From Aegilops tauschii subsp. strangulata (Eukaryota > Streptophyta > Magnoliopsida > Poales > Poaceae), in contig NC_053040.3 of NCBI RefSeq assembly GCF_002575655.3, forward strand, positions 459,530,780-459,594,779: a DNA stretch of 64,000 nt, given 5' to 3'. The notes under the pieces are model-generated. The model saw only the letters and a program-made list of their open reading frames with translations, made no database searches and had not been told where the DNA came from. Below, piece after piece: positions 1 through 11,545 of the stretch. Each line of letters starts with the position of its first letter. Positions within the stretch are counted from its first letter, which is position 1. The position numbers were made by a program, and so were the translations under genes.

Positions 1-1500
1 ATTTATAACCCTCGGTTTGAACGTGGGGAAGTGGGATCGTCTGCACGCGCCCGTTCCACTACCCCGGAATAAGTGCGCACGTACACGCGTAGTAACTGCC
101 CGGGGAAGAGCAACCGGCCCCCGGACGCCGCAATAAATCCGCGCGCTTGGGCCGAGGGCGCGCGGCGGTGGGCCCCAGCCCGTCGCCCGGTCCCGTCACG
201 CGCGTGGCCTGTCAGGCCCCTCCGACTTCCGGGCACCACGTGGCGCCCGCGCAAAGCCCGAGGGATTGCCCCAAGATTCGGTGGCTTCTCGGTCCCCGCC
301 ACGGCCGGGATGCCACGATCCGATTTCCGAGAAAACCGGCACACAATGGGTGTTGCCGGACCCGGCGCTCGCAGAATCCACCTTGCTTAAGGGGGAAACT
401 GCGAAGGCCCACTCATCCGAAGACGGCGGACCTTCACAGCTTCGGGGACTACTGTCGGGGGGATGGACCCCGGGCAGGCAACGGAACCCGGATCCTCTTC
501 AAAAAACAACGGGGTTGGCACTGCCCCTCAATACCGGCACGCGCTTGGCTGGGTCGCTCGACCCGGCCAAGCCCTGCAAGCCGGCCAGACTAGTCGACCC
601 GGCAAGACACGTCGACTCGGCCCCAACGACCAGCGCAAGACAGCCGAACCCGGCACGGCCAAAGCCTCCTCAACAAGCCAGCGCCACCCATGGCGTGCTA
701 CGCAATCCAGCCGCGGGTCAACTCCCGTCCCATCCAGGCCGTATGATGGGGACGAGACTTCAATCAACGATGACCGAGGCAATAGTGCCCCGCCCATGCC
801 TCTGGTCAGTAGGAACGTGGCAACAGTGCCCCTCACCTACCCGCTGACCAGGGCTGGCGTGGCTACAGTGCCCCTGCCCTCACCGCTGACGACAGAAAGC
901 GGCAACCTGACGGAGAGCACTGTACGCGACTCAACTCGGCCACGCCCTGACGATCGACAAGACGACGCACAGTCCCCCTAGGCTTGCGGGGCCCGCACCT
1001 AGGGGAACCCGGCGAACCACAAGCCCTCAGCGGGACCCAGCCCGGGTCCCCGGACACCGACAATAGGGACCCACCGACTTGTAACATTACCATTGTACCC
1101 CCAGGGGGTTGGACTATAAAACCCCCTGGGAGCCCACGATCATTCGGGGGGGCGAGCGAGAGGGCAAGCAGAAAACACATACGAGAAAAAAGCAAGTAAG
1201 CATAGGACTAGCCACAAAACAGCAACACCGGAGAGAAGGAGCAGCCCAAGCCTTGGCCAGCTTCCTTCCTCCTCCATACAGCTCCAGGAGCAACATTGTA
1301 CTATCGATCATCCAACTACACTCGGCAGGACTAGGGGTATTATCTCTCCGGAGAGCCCAGAACCTGGGTATGTCCGGCGTCCCACGCCCGCTCATGCCAA
1401 CCTCGCCTCTGGAGTCCACCAGCGCCCTCGAGCCTCCTCCTCTCTTTAGCCATCCCTTGGCATCTGCCGTGCGCCCACCACGATAGGTACGTTGGGCCTG
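1..1500 (+). mobile_element. Probable Gypsy LTR-retrotransposon LTR fragment
   Basis: GC-rich, non-coding-looking sequence with a core-promoter layout typical of a plant LTR. A TATA box (TATAAAA) lies at 1115-1121 and is followed by a purine-rich leader, and a CTCTCCGGAGAGCCC palindromic segment lies near 1345-1360. Many short overlapping frames occur on both strands but none has a recognisable domain, so they look like shadows of GC-rich sequence. The left end is outside the window and I found no clear TG...CA boundary on the right, so extent and family are inferred. It could instead be another repeat class or a decayed promoter region. Confidence 0.4.
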
Positions 1501-2240
1501 CAACCGTGGTGCTGTGATTCGCTGGGGTCAAATCCCCTTGTTGTACTACTGTCGCCGTGGCGCAATCCAATCCATGTCGCGTCCTTGTCCAGTTCCCTGG
1601 AGTCTCCACTGCGTCTCCATTGTATCTCCATGCCTCCATGGACGGCTTTCCGACCCAGATCGCAGGTCACTGGCGGCACGGCTCCTCCAATGACCACGGG
1701 GACGGAATCCGGCAACCACTTATGTTGTTGCTTCAAGGCCGACGATGGCTAGGAGGCAAGCATAGGGGGAAACGTGGCAAACAACCCAATGGATATGAAG
1801 GCGTCACACATGAGAGGCAAAGTTCTCCATGAAGGCGATGCCGGAAAGGAGATGCCAAGATTGCAGCTAGGGTTGGGGGTTTACAGGTTGGACTGTTGCG
1901 TGGCCCGCTACCCCATGTCGTCGGCACCGTTGTCGCGCTTCTCTGCGAGAGCGCACTACCGGGCAGTCCAAGAGGCGTCCACCTCCAAGGAAGGCCGCCG
2001 CCACCGCCGCCGACCTCAGGAGGCTTCTACTTAGCCTCGGTGGCGCCCCCGCAACCTCGATGGCTAAGGTGTCCGCCGTGCATGAGGCCTTCGGCGGGAC
2101 GGGCCGGGGTGAGCGCCCTGCGAGCGAGGACGTATGCCAGGTAGTTCTAGATTGGGAGAGAGATGGAGATTATATAAGTACATATAGATAATGACTATAG
2201 ATGACATGGCGGTTCCTTAAAGGCATCAACTGACTATATA
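1501..2240. other. No gene seen
   Basis: Mixed-composition sequence between the LTR-like block and the LINE tail. Short frames are present on both strands, but none shows a domain or sensible splice structure. The stretch 1960-2110 is GC-rich with CCGCCG runs and could be the remnant of a captured exon or of another transposon; nothing decisive is visible. Confidence 0.5.
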
Positions 2241-4430
2241 TATTTTTTATTTTTTTTTCAAGAGTACGCCAATGGAGTACCTTAGCTTTATAGAAGAGAG
2301 AAAAATATATACAAGAGATTGTATGGTAGATCGTCACAAACCGACGATCCCACCCAACCACTCCCCTACCCTAAGCGGACTACTCACAAAAATGTTGGAC
2401 TCCTACCACTCCCGCTAACTTCCAGAGATGTAGCTCCTGGAAGATTAGATTCACCGTCGCGAACTCATCGCAAATAGCACCGGATTGAAACACCCTAGCA
2501 TTCCTTTGCTTCCATAACGTCCGACAGATCAACATGACGAACGCGTCGAAGCCCTTCTTGTCCGCAGAGCTAACCTGCTTGCGCGCATTCATCCACCATT
2601 GTTGCAGCAAATCATGATGCACAGGGCTGAGGTTGGTATCGACTCCAGCTTTGGCAAAGCATTGGTACCAGACACACTGAATCATGAGGTGATCTACATT
2701 GTCCTCCTCCTGGTCACAGAGAAAGCACGTGGAGGCCATTTCCTGCAAACCATGCCTTAGTCTCCGGTCCGATGTCCAGATGCGTTTTTGGATAGCAAGC
2801 CACATGAAAATCTTATATGCCAGGGGGGCTCCGTTTTTCCATATGGCGGCTGCAGGTGCAAAACTGATTCCACCGAAGCAGAGCATCCGATAAGCCGACG
2901 CCGCAGAATAGCTACCAGACTCATGCCATGCCCAGATCGCCTTGTCTCCACTTCCAGGAGAAATATCGACATGCACAAGTGCATCCCAAAGATGTATAAA
3001 CTGCATCAGCTCCTCTGTTGATGGATTCTCCGGCAAGTCCTTGAGCCACGCATGCTGGTGTAGCCCCACGCTGGCCAGCCACGAATTGACTGTCCTCGTC
3101 TTGACCTTAGCTACCAGGCCAGGAGCAATCTCAGCGATCGTGTAACCTTGCACCCATCTGTCCTTCCAAAACAGAATTCTCGTGCCGTCTCTGATCCCAC
3201 TTCACCAGGCTATTGAACGTGTGCTGGACCTGTTTATCAGTTGCAAGATTCAATCCTTGCCATGGTCTGCTATCGTCCAGCCTGCGTAGCCATTCCCATC
3301 TCAACCGAAGGGCAAGACCATGTTTACTGATCCAAGATGCCCAGACCACCCAGCTGTTTAGGGTGGCACACTCTCCGCCAAGATACCGCGCACTTCCCGC
3401 CACTAACGGCATCAGAACCAGCCCAAAAGAACGCACGACAGCCCTGATCCACATTCTCGATCGCCCACTTCGGCGCCTCCGCCACAATTAGGTGATGCGT
3501 GGGACGCACCCTCATTACTTGTTGCACAAGAATCAGCCTTCCCGGACGTGTAACTAGGCCTCTTTGCCATCCTGGCAAGATTTTGAGCGCTCCATCCACC
3601 ATACATTGCCATTCAGAACGCGTCAATTGTTTGATCCCAAGCTGTAGACCCAGATATTTACACGGGAAGTGATCAATCTTCCACGGTAGCGCGCTTCTGA
3701 CCACCTCCTCGTCCTGTTCCTCTCCCCGGATCAGAATTGCTGAAGACTTGGCAAAATTAACATGCAATCCCGAGGCCTTTCCAAAGATCATGAGTACTTC
3801 CTTGACAAAAGCAATATCTGTCCGAGAAGGTCTAATGAATAGTACCACGTCATCTGCGTATAGCGATAACCTCTGGAAGGGCTTGCAACCATTCAAATTC
3901 TCCAAAACTCTGAGCTCATGCGCCTTGATTATGATCTCCGTGAGGGTCTCCATAGCAATAACGAAAAGCAGCGGAGAGATCGAGTCTCCCTGTCTAAGGC
4001 CACAAGCATGCATGAATTTGTCAGTCAGACACCCATTCACCACGATCCTCGAGTTGGCGGTAGTGAGCATGGTTGCCAACCAATCAAGCCATCTCTCCGG
4101 GAATCCCTTAGCACGAAGCACCACAAAGAGAAAGGGCCAAGATAGGGAATCAAAAGCTCGAGCGATATCCAACTTGAGTAGAACACCCTTAGCTTTCCTT
4201 TGATGCAATCTTCTTGCCATTTGCCTGACTAGCAAAAAGTTGTCATGGAGGTTCCTACCATGAATGAAAGCAGACTGGTTAATGCTCACTAGCTCTCCCA
4301 TCCGCGGGCACACCCTGCTAGCCATCAATTTTGAGGCCAACTTAGGAAAGCAATGCACCAAGCTGATATTAGGTCTGAAGTCATTAATACAACATGCTTC
4401 CGGGCTTTTTGGAATGAGAGTGATATATTA
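2241..4430 (-). mobile_element. 5'-truncated LINE (non-LTR retrotransposon)
   Basis: On the minus strand the order is reverse transcriptase, then a zinc-binding zf-RVT region, then an A-rich tail, seen on the plus strand as a T-rich run at about 2241-2262. The upstream endonuclease and ORF1 are absent: the RT frame runs into a stop just beyond 4427, inside the palm-proximal region. That is the usual outcome of incomplete target-primed reverse transcription. I did not find flanking target-site duplications. The element lies about 0.9 kb upstream of the CPI1 start codon. Confidence 0.85.
2380..4427 (-). pseudogene. LINE reverse transcriptase / zf-RVT remnant
   Basis: The frame 3324-4427 encodes RT fingers and palm: it shows INQSAFIHGRN, a KLDIARAFDS block, GLRQGDSISP and the catalytic YADDV. 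The frame 2380-3153 encodes the C-terminal zf-RVT region, with CFLCDQEEDNVDHLMIQC and the FMWLAIQKRIWT segment that usually precedes it. The part between them, about 3131-3330, is read in a third frame, so at least two frameshifts separate RT from the zinc-binding end. The protein is therefore inactive although the YADD box survives. It belongs to the L1-like plant LINE group by motif order; the family name cannot be assigned by eye. Confidence 0.85.
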
Positions 4431-5307
4431 TTAACTACTCTAAAACTTGCCGTTGAGAACCCCAGCAAATCCGCCGCGAGTTAAAAAAAAAAAACCCCGC
4501 GGCCCACGACCCGATCTCGCCACCCAAGATCTTCCGGTCTACCTCGCCCCTGCTCCTCCCCTGCTGCTCGGTCAACTCGCCGCCGCCCCTCTTCGACCTC
4601 GCCGCCGCCAGAGGTAGCACGACGTCACCGCCGTGAAAGGTAGCACCTCCACCCTTATTCCCCCTCCCCGCTCCGCCCTCCTCATCCCCTCCTTCACCTC
4701 CTTCTCCCTCCTCCCTTCCTTCCCCTAACCCCCTCCCCCCATCCTTCCTGCCTCGTCCCTCGTCCGTCCTGTCGTGACGAACCCTAGCTTGTGAATTGTT
4801 TTATCTTGTACAGAGAGCTTTTTATGGCTAACTAGATTATGAGTATTTTGTTTTGTGAACTGCTTTATCTTCTGTACAGAGAGCCTAATTCGTTGCATAA
4901 TTTTCTTTACATCTCAATTAAATGCATGAAGGTTGCCATTGCTATTAATTTGTATTCCTCATTCCCTTCTGATTATGTTGTTTAGGTGGTAAGAACGAGC
5001 GCAGTAGATGTTTCTCTTTCATATGTTGTAGCTATTGTGCTCAGATCTAATTTTGTTGATTTCTTGTCATACTGAAAAAAATTGTGTCTGATAAGTTTTA
5101 TTTGTTTTTATTTTTTATATGGATGACAAAAGCAGGCACAGTTGACACCAATCCAATCGTGTTGCAAATTCCCTTGGCCAGGGCGTCAGTCGAGGGCACA
5201 CACACTCCGCAAGTGCCACTCTGAACTGAATTTCCTCTGCTGAACCGCAAGCAGTGACAGCGCTGGCGACTGAGGGGAGGAGGGGCTGCTGACAGCGGGA
5301 TCGAGCG
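4431..5307 (+). promoter_or_regulatory. CPI1 upstream region and 5' leader
   Basis: This stretch lies between the LINE and the CPI1 start codon. The first part, 4490-4760, is C/T-rich and repetitive-looking; the middle is AT-rich. The last 200 bases, from about 5110, become GC-rich and probably hold the transcribed leader. No convincing TATA box was identified. An earlier untranslated exon cannot be excluded: AGGTAG and AGGTGG junction-like sequences occur at 4610-4640 and near 4985. Confidence 0.4.
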
Positions 5308-8300
5308 ATGGCAGGTGAGCCCGCGCCTGCCGCGCCCAATGGTGTCCTTCCACGGGTCTCCCCACCTAACCGGAGGAGCCGTCTGCCCTTGCAGCTGTCC
5401 GGCGGCAGGCGGCGGCGAAGCGGGGCGGAGGTGGCGCGGCCGGAAAGAGCGCATGGCTGGCGGCTGACGGGAGCAAGAGGTGGGGGGAGAAGTTCTTCCT
5501 GCTATACACGCCCTTCTGGCTCACGCTCTGCCTCGGTGTCGTCGTCCCCTTCAAGCTCTACGAGGTATTAGTACTAGCCGCCGTCACCTGTTGGTGGATC
5601 TATCTCATCTTGGGAGCATTTTGGTGGATCCTAAAAGGAATATGGGATCCTAAGAGAAAGATTTGATCTTGGTAATTTGTTTTGTGCCGATTGGATTTAC
5701 ATTTTTCTTCCTCTTAATCATTCTTGTATTTTTTGTTACGATGTGCAGAGTTTTACGGAGCTGGAATATTTGGTTCTTGGATTGGTGTCAACCGTGCCTG
5801 CTTTTGTCATCCCTCTGCTCTTCGTAGGAAAGGTAATTTGGCACGCTCTTCCTACTCTCTCGTCAGATCAAGTTCGGAAGATCTGTTCAATGTGATATTC
5901 AGTCTTCAGAGGGTGCTCAATGGTCATGACCACTCTTCGTAGCAAAAAAGGGCAGTATTTGCACAGCAGTATTACTGTTTCACCAAATTCAGGTGTCTGC
6001 CGTTAAGTGAGAATCGAGAAACATTATATGCATAAACATAGACATTAACATTTCGTTGCAATTAAGATGACAACCAGAGTTGAGAAATCATTTGATGTTG
6101 AGAATCTACTAGCATTTTGGTGTTTTGGATCAGCGGGCAATTCATGTTTCCAACCACAGCAGCAGTTTCTCTGGCCTACACAAAGGAATCCATCAGTGCT
6201 GCAGTAAACGAAAAATTAAAAACGAGAGTAAGGGCAGGTATGCAAATATTAAATTCTGAGCGAACACATGACAAAAACTATAAAAGTGGGGAAAGAAATG
6301 GAAGAGCAGGGATGGGAGGAGAGGGTTGCCTCAGCAAGTCAGCTTCTCCATAAGGATGGGCTCCTCTCTCTTGCAGCTCTCTTATTTGAGCTTCAGTTTT
6401 GCATTTCATCTTTTCCCTTTTGATTTGTCTTCCTATTTTCGATCCTAAACTATATCTTCTTTTATTTGGTCCATAAAGGATAAAATTTGTGTTACTCTTG
6501 TATACTGGTGTCATATATTTGAAAGTTAACTTCATTTTTTTTTCCATTTCAGGCAGATAGTATTAGAAGTTTAAAAGATCGTTACTGGGTCAAGGTATGT
6601 ATTTTCAGTGTGGATTTTTGTAAGCCAATTTGAGTTCCAGAAATGGACAGTCCTGGAAAATCCCACAGTTGTATGTAGTATGATTCTGATATATGGATTT
6701 GATTCAGGATTATATTTTTCACTACAATTATACCTTACTCAGATCTAACTTGGACCCACAGAAGTTTAGAAGTGGTTTTATAACAGTTGATTTATCAAAT
6801 GTTTACCATATTTTTGTCAAGTGACACTCATGAAAGCTTTTGTACGCACATGAAAGCTTTTGTAATATAAACTCAGCAAATTACCCTGTCTGAACAAACA
6901 CTAGTGATATATATTCTTCAGTTACGACAGTACTTGCTTTGTTGCTAAACTACTAATACAGGTATAATGAGTAGTACTTCTCATTGTCTATGGGCTTAGT
7001 TTTATTTGGTAATGCATTTTCTCATATTATCTCTTTGGAACTGTTTGCTAAATTCACGATACATCTTTCAATTGCAGGCTAATGTTTGGATTATAATTTT
7101 CAGTTATGTCGGCAACTACTTTTGGACACATTACTTTTTCACAGTTCTTGGCGCATCCTATACTTTTCCTTCATGGAGGATGAATAATGTAAGATCTTCA
7201 CACAAGGGATGGATGGGTGGAGAAATTTCACCGAGTGCTACACATGTCCTTTTTACTTACTAAACTTATAAAATCTTTTTGTGGAATACTAAACTTATAA
7301 AATCAATCAATGGCTCAATGCTAAGGAAACTAGGAAATTGTCTCATTTCATTGCTTTGTTCCCACTTCATATATTCCCTTCCATCAATTCTCTTCTGCAA
7401 ATTAGGGGTTAATAGCAGGGTTGATGTTTGTGCATATTAGTTGAGTACCATACGCTGACGGTATCATTCATCAATTCAGATTATATATTTATTTTTTAAT
7501 GTCAATTTAAAACTTTGTTTGGTTGCTACATAGTTTCCGTCATGTTATGTACATTATTGACACAAACCAGATACATATCTGTTGCAATTCTGTTTGTAGT
7601 TCATCTGTGGGACAGTAACTAGTTATTCAAATGTGCTACACTAATTCTACTTATTTGTTTGCAATGCTTAATGATTTTCTTTCTAAATGTTTCAGGTACC
7701 CCATACAACATTTCTCCTAACTCATGCCTGCTTCTTGTTTTATCACATGGCATCGAATATGACACTTCGTAGATTACGTCATTCTACAGCTCACCTGCCA
7801 CAGTCTATTCGGTGGTTGTTTGAAGCGGCATGGATTTTAGCACTCTCATACTTCATTGCATACTTGGAGACCCTAGCCATTGCAAATGTATGTTCCCGCA
7901 TATATTTCTTCATGCATAGGGTGCTATGAATACTATGAGATTTTTTCTCCCCAATCTATTAATATTTAACTTTCATCTGCTTGCTTACAGTGGCAATCAT
8001 CAATATTTTGTGCCTTAATTCTAGAGTACAAACTATTTTGATTGAATCCAATCTGTTATTACTTTTTGTATGTGTATCTCATGTGGCTCAGTTGCACAGA
8101 ACCCATCTATTCTAACGATGTATCCTGCTGGACTAGGTAGATACCAGAGAACATGCAGCCAATGCCTGTTTTGAATCTCTAGTTATGGGCAATTGTGGAT
8201 AAAAACTTCTAGACAATCCTTGATATCTCTTAATCTTTTTGCTAACTACTACTCCGTCCGATCCATAATAAGTGTCGCAGTTTTGAACTAAGGTTGACCT

Positions 8301-9744
8301 TAGTTCAAAACTGTGAGACTTATTTTGGATCGGAGGGAGTAGGTTATATCAAATTTGTATTGTCCATTAACATATAAATCAGTAGTAGCTTGTACAATGC
8401 TTTCGACACACGTTCTACTGTTCACTGCGCGGGCATTGTGAGCCTGCGATCAATTCTCTGGTGCACTCGGAAGAATAAAATAACAATTAGGTAAATATAA
8501 TCAAATACTTATACTTACATACAAAACAGATGTCATATGTAAATAATTTTTAAAACAGCGCCTGGTTATTGTCACTTGGTTGCTTGACTTGGTGAAATCC
8601 TTAGTTCCTAATGTAAATTGTATCATCTACTCCGTATTTGACTAAGATTCACTTACCTTTATGTCTCACGAATTTAACGCTGTAGTGTTTACATTTTTGG
8701 TGTAAGCAGAGGTTTTTGTGTCAGTCTTGTTTATTTTCCATGCATCAGAATTTCGTAAGGTACTTGGCAAAAATAAAAAAGCAAAACATTCTACCCCCAT
8801 GCTGCAACTATTTTGTGGCATCTCATAACACTGTATTATGAAGTTATGTTATACACAGTCACAGTATGTCATTATATGTGATGTACATGCAATTGATGTT
8901 GTTTTCACTTTTCAGTGATGCTATCCAGAAAGCTAAATGTTTCTTTGCTTATACTGAGATATTTCCGCTTCTGCATCCTTTTTTTTATTTGTGAATGAAG
9001 TCTTCCCTTTCTGCTCCCCAAGACACTACATTCCTGATGTTGAAATTGACCTTGCAGTTTCCGTATTACGAATTCGTCGATCGGGACATAATGTACAAAG
9101 TTGGATCATTGTTTTATGCAATATACTTCCTCGTCAGCTTTCCGATGTTCTCAAGGTAAAATTTGTCTGAATTTAGACGTGTACAACTGGTTTCATTGAT
9201 AATGTCATTTTTGCTCTATTTCATATTGTTGATCTATCAGCTATGCATAGGGAGAATATTCTCCTTTGCTCCTCTATCTGCTATGACTTTATCTATCAAG
9301 CTCATTGTTAAACAGCAATATCTGGTTCTGAACTCGGTCAATGCCTGCGAAAACATTTACTTTTCTTGAGCTGGCTATCTTAAACATCACTAGCTTGAAT
9401 ACCCAAAATAATAAGTATACTTCTTAATTCCAACAACTTACTTTCGCTCACATCATCGCAGCTGGGTGGATAGGCCTCTCACTGTTTTCTCTTTACCTAG
9501 TTGTCAATCTCATAATCCATGTTCAACTCTGTGCAACTCTTATTTGGCATTCAGGATCGACGAAAAAGCAGAGAAGTGGGCCCTTTCCAGGGTAGCCGTC
9601 GACGCTCTGGGCGCAGCAATGCTCGTCACGATAATACTTGATTTATGGCGCATATTTCTGGGGCCAATCGTGCCCATCCCCGAATCAAGACGGTGTGGCC
9701 AGCCGGGGCTAGCATGGTTCCATGCGCAGAATGAAAGCGTCTAG
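5308..9744 (+). CDS. CPI1: Cycloeucalenol cycloisomerase (EC 5.5.1.9)
   Basis: Opens the 9-beta,19-cyclopropane ring of cycloeucalenol to give obtusifoliol, a plant-specific step of sterol synthesis in the ER membrane. Coding exons: 5308-5314, 5395-5564, 5749-5832, 6553-6594, 7078-7188, 7696-7887, 9058-9155, 9555-9744. All introns are GT-AG and the joined frame is continuous, giving 297 residues (Arabidopsis CPI1 is about 280). Recognised blocks are SKRWGEKFFLLYTPFW, GNYFWTHYFF, SYTFPSWRMNN, RRLRHSTAHLP, AAWILALSYFIAYLETLAIA and AVDALGAAMLVTIILDLWR. Several hydrophobic segments are present, as expected of this multi-span protein. The start is chosen because ATGGCAG at 5308 joins an 80-base intron and puts the conserved exon in frame; no other in-frame ATG exists upstream. 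It appears intact. A Stowaway MITE sits in intron 6. Confidence 0.95.
8252..8339. mobile_element. Stowaway MITE in CPI1 intron
   Basis: An 88-base element with terminal inverted repeats beginning CTCCGTCCGATCCA and ending TTGGATCGGAGGGAG. It is flanked by TA on both sides (8250-8251 and 8340-8341), the Stowaway/Tc1-mariner target. The two halves are almost fully complementary, with a centre near TTGACC, so an RNA copy would fold into one long hairpin. It lies in the 1.17-kb intron 7888-9057, far from both splice sites. Confidence 0.9.
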
Positions 9745-10053
9745 TCCGGGAACGATGTGGATTCTTCTGTTCCCACGTGTACCGTTGGCTCTCCGCCAGT
9801 GCCAGCGTTCTTCAAGAATCAAGAATGTTCGCCTCTCCATTGGAGGGATGAAAATTGCACCGTCAAGGCGTGGTTCTTGCTGATTAATGGATCGATTTCT
9901 TGTCTGCATGTTGTATTTGCTTCGTGCGAATAGCGAACTGGTAATTTGTAAGTTCAGCCTGATCTCAGAAACCATCTTGAGTAAGGTGGAGGCAATGAAG
10001 ATTTGATGTCAACCAGAAAGGGATTTTTTTTTGTTTGTTGAGAAAACCAGAAA
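9745..10053 (+). other. CPI1 3' flank / probable 3' UTR
   Basis: No further coding sequence is seen. The stretch directly follows the CPI1 stop codon and probably contains the 3' untranslated region, but no canonical AATAAA signal stands out. Confidence 0.4.
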
Positions 10054-10560
10054 ATGGATCTTGACGCACCACGGTCTGAGTGCGGCTCGACAGTACCCTT
10101 CGGGGTGTTTGGGGCATCATTTGTTCCGTGTGTGTCCGTTTGGGTTGAAATGAACAAAAACGACGAATCATGTCCACTACTTGGTGTTTGTCTGGACGTA
10201 TTTTTGACCCAAATTTGGACAGGTTTGCGTCCACACGGATACGAGCGGACGCGTCGCGTGTCCTCTCGGTGTCCAGGTCTGCATGTCAGCCACACTTCTT
10301 GAGTGCGTCCTTTTGAATGACAAGTGTGGTGGGGGGCAGGCCTCATTCACTTCTCACCAAAAGTTCACATCTAGAGCGGGTGGTGGGAGGCCGGCCTCAT
10401 TCACTTCTCGCCATAAGTCCACATCTAGAGCTTGCTCCCCAAACGCCAGCCGCGGTCATCATGGGCTTCTTCGGCCACAGCAAGCGTGGCAAGCATGACC
10501 ACAAGGCTGGCTCATCGCGCTTATCTACACCCGATGAACAGTTAATTCATAAAAAAATAG
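10054..10560 (+). mobile_element. Fragment related to the TTA-TSD DNA element at 18118-28460
   Basis: The segment contains GTCCGTTTGGGTTG-type sequence and GCGTCC-rich sequence, then an ATG at 10461 whose frame begins MGFFGHSKRGK. That resembles the start of the ORF in the large DNA element to the right, which begins MGLFGSSNGKGKG on the minus strand. Here the frame soon dissolves into AT-rich sequence after about 10550. Just upstream, a 54-base unit is repeated twice with divergence (10328-10434, containing CCTCATTCACTTCTC). The relationship is by eye only, and I did not find the terminal repeat at either end. Confidence 0.45.
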
Positions 10561-11080
10561 TAATTTTTTTTAAAAAAGCTGATTTTTATTGGCATCAAAG
10601 ATGATTGAGTGCGCAAGGAGCGTGCAGATTTTTGTGATGTTTGGACATTTGGGGAGCTCCAGGCGAAAAATACAAACTGAGTGGTGTACTTTTTCAAAGT
10701 TTCTTTCATAGCCATTTTTTCTTTTTTTTTGCCGTGACCTCCAGGAATGTCTGAATGTCAAGAATTTCTGGACACATCACGCATACAAGCATCTTGGATG
10801 CCAAAACAAAATGATTGTTTAGTTTTTTGGTATTGTAAATTATTTTACTGTTCACGCGCCGGGTGCAGATGCACTTGGGCACCAAATGGCTGCCTCCGCT
10901 ATGTATGGCTCATTGTAGGAGTCATCCCATTCACCGCTCACTGCATCCGATTGACGGACAAACGTTGGTCTATAGAATTTGGCTATCTTCTGTTTTTTCT
11001 TCTTCTTGTTTCTTTCATTCTTTTTGCTGCGTGGAGGTGATCATTTCTTGGAAAAAATTATAAATTAAAAAGCGCCATGT
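10561..11080. other. No gene seen
   Basis: AT-rich spacer. Frames at 10747-11040 and 10863-11063 overlap each other and lack a recognisable domain. The sequence GGTGCAGATGCACTTGGGCACCAAATGG near 10860 looks like decayed transposon sequence. Confidence 0.4.
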
Positions 11081-11545
11081 AATTGCGTAAAGGATTCACG
11101 TATTTACAAAATGTTCATGTAATTTTAAAAAGCGTTCAGGTATATATTTATATAATATTTGTTTAAATAAATAAACACGTATAAAAAAAGTGTCGTTTAA
11201 TTTTGAAAATTAGTTATGCCTTTTAAAAGAAGTTTCATGTAAATTTTAAAAATTCATTTATTTTACTAGAATTATGTGTAATTTTGAAAAATTCATGTAA
11301 TTTGGAGAGGATTGTGTTATTTTAAAAAGTATTAATTCTTTTTACAAAAATAAAATAAAAGGTGTTCATGTACTTTTCAAATGTTTGGATATTTCTTAAA
11401 ATGTTGGTGTATTTAAAATATGAAAAGGAAAAACATTAAAAAGATATAAAACTAAAAAACGAAAAGAAAAAATCTGGAAGAAAATCCGGAAAACACCAAA
11501 AAGAACGTAGCATATAAACGTTCTAAACGGGAAAAAACCGGAACG
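11081..11545. repeat. Degenerate AT-rich short repeat
   Basis: A loosely repeated unit of the form TTCATGTAATTTTAAAAA recurs with poor spacing from about 11090 to 11400. It grades into an A-rich stretch of AAAAACG/GGAAAA sequence to about 11545. Such degenerate arrays are common inside cereal DNA transposons, but no termini are visible, so I cannot assign a class. Confidence 0.5.

Noticed and set aside
266..981. Overlapping frames of 170-190 codons in the first kilobase
   Set aside because: Proline/serine-rich frames in all phases of GC-rich LTR-like DNA; none has a domain.
5308..5571. 87-codon frame beginning at the CPI1 ATG
   Set aside because: It runs through the 80-base intron in a frame that does not match CPI1; splicing at 5314/5395 gives the conserved protein.
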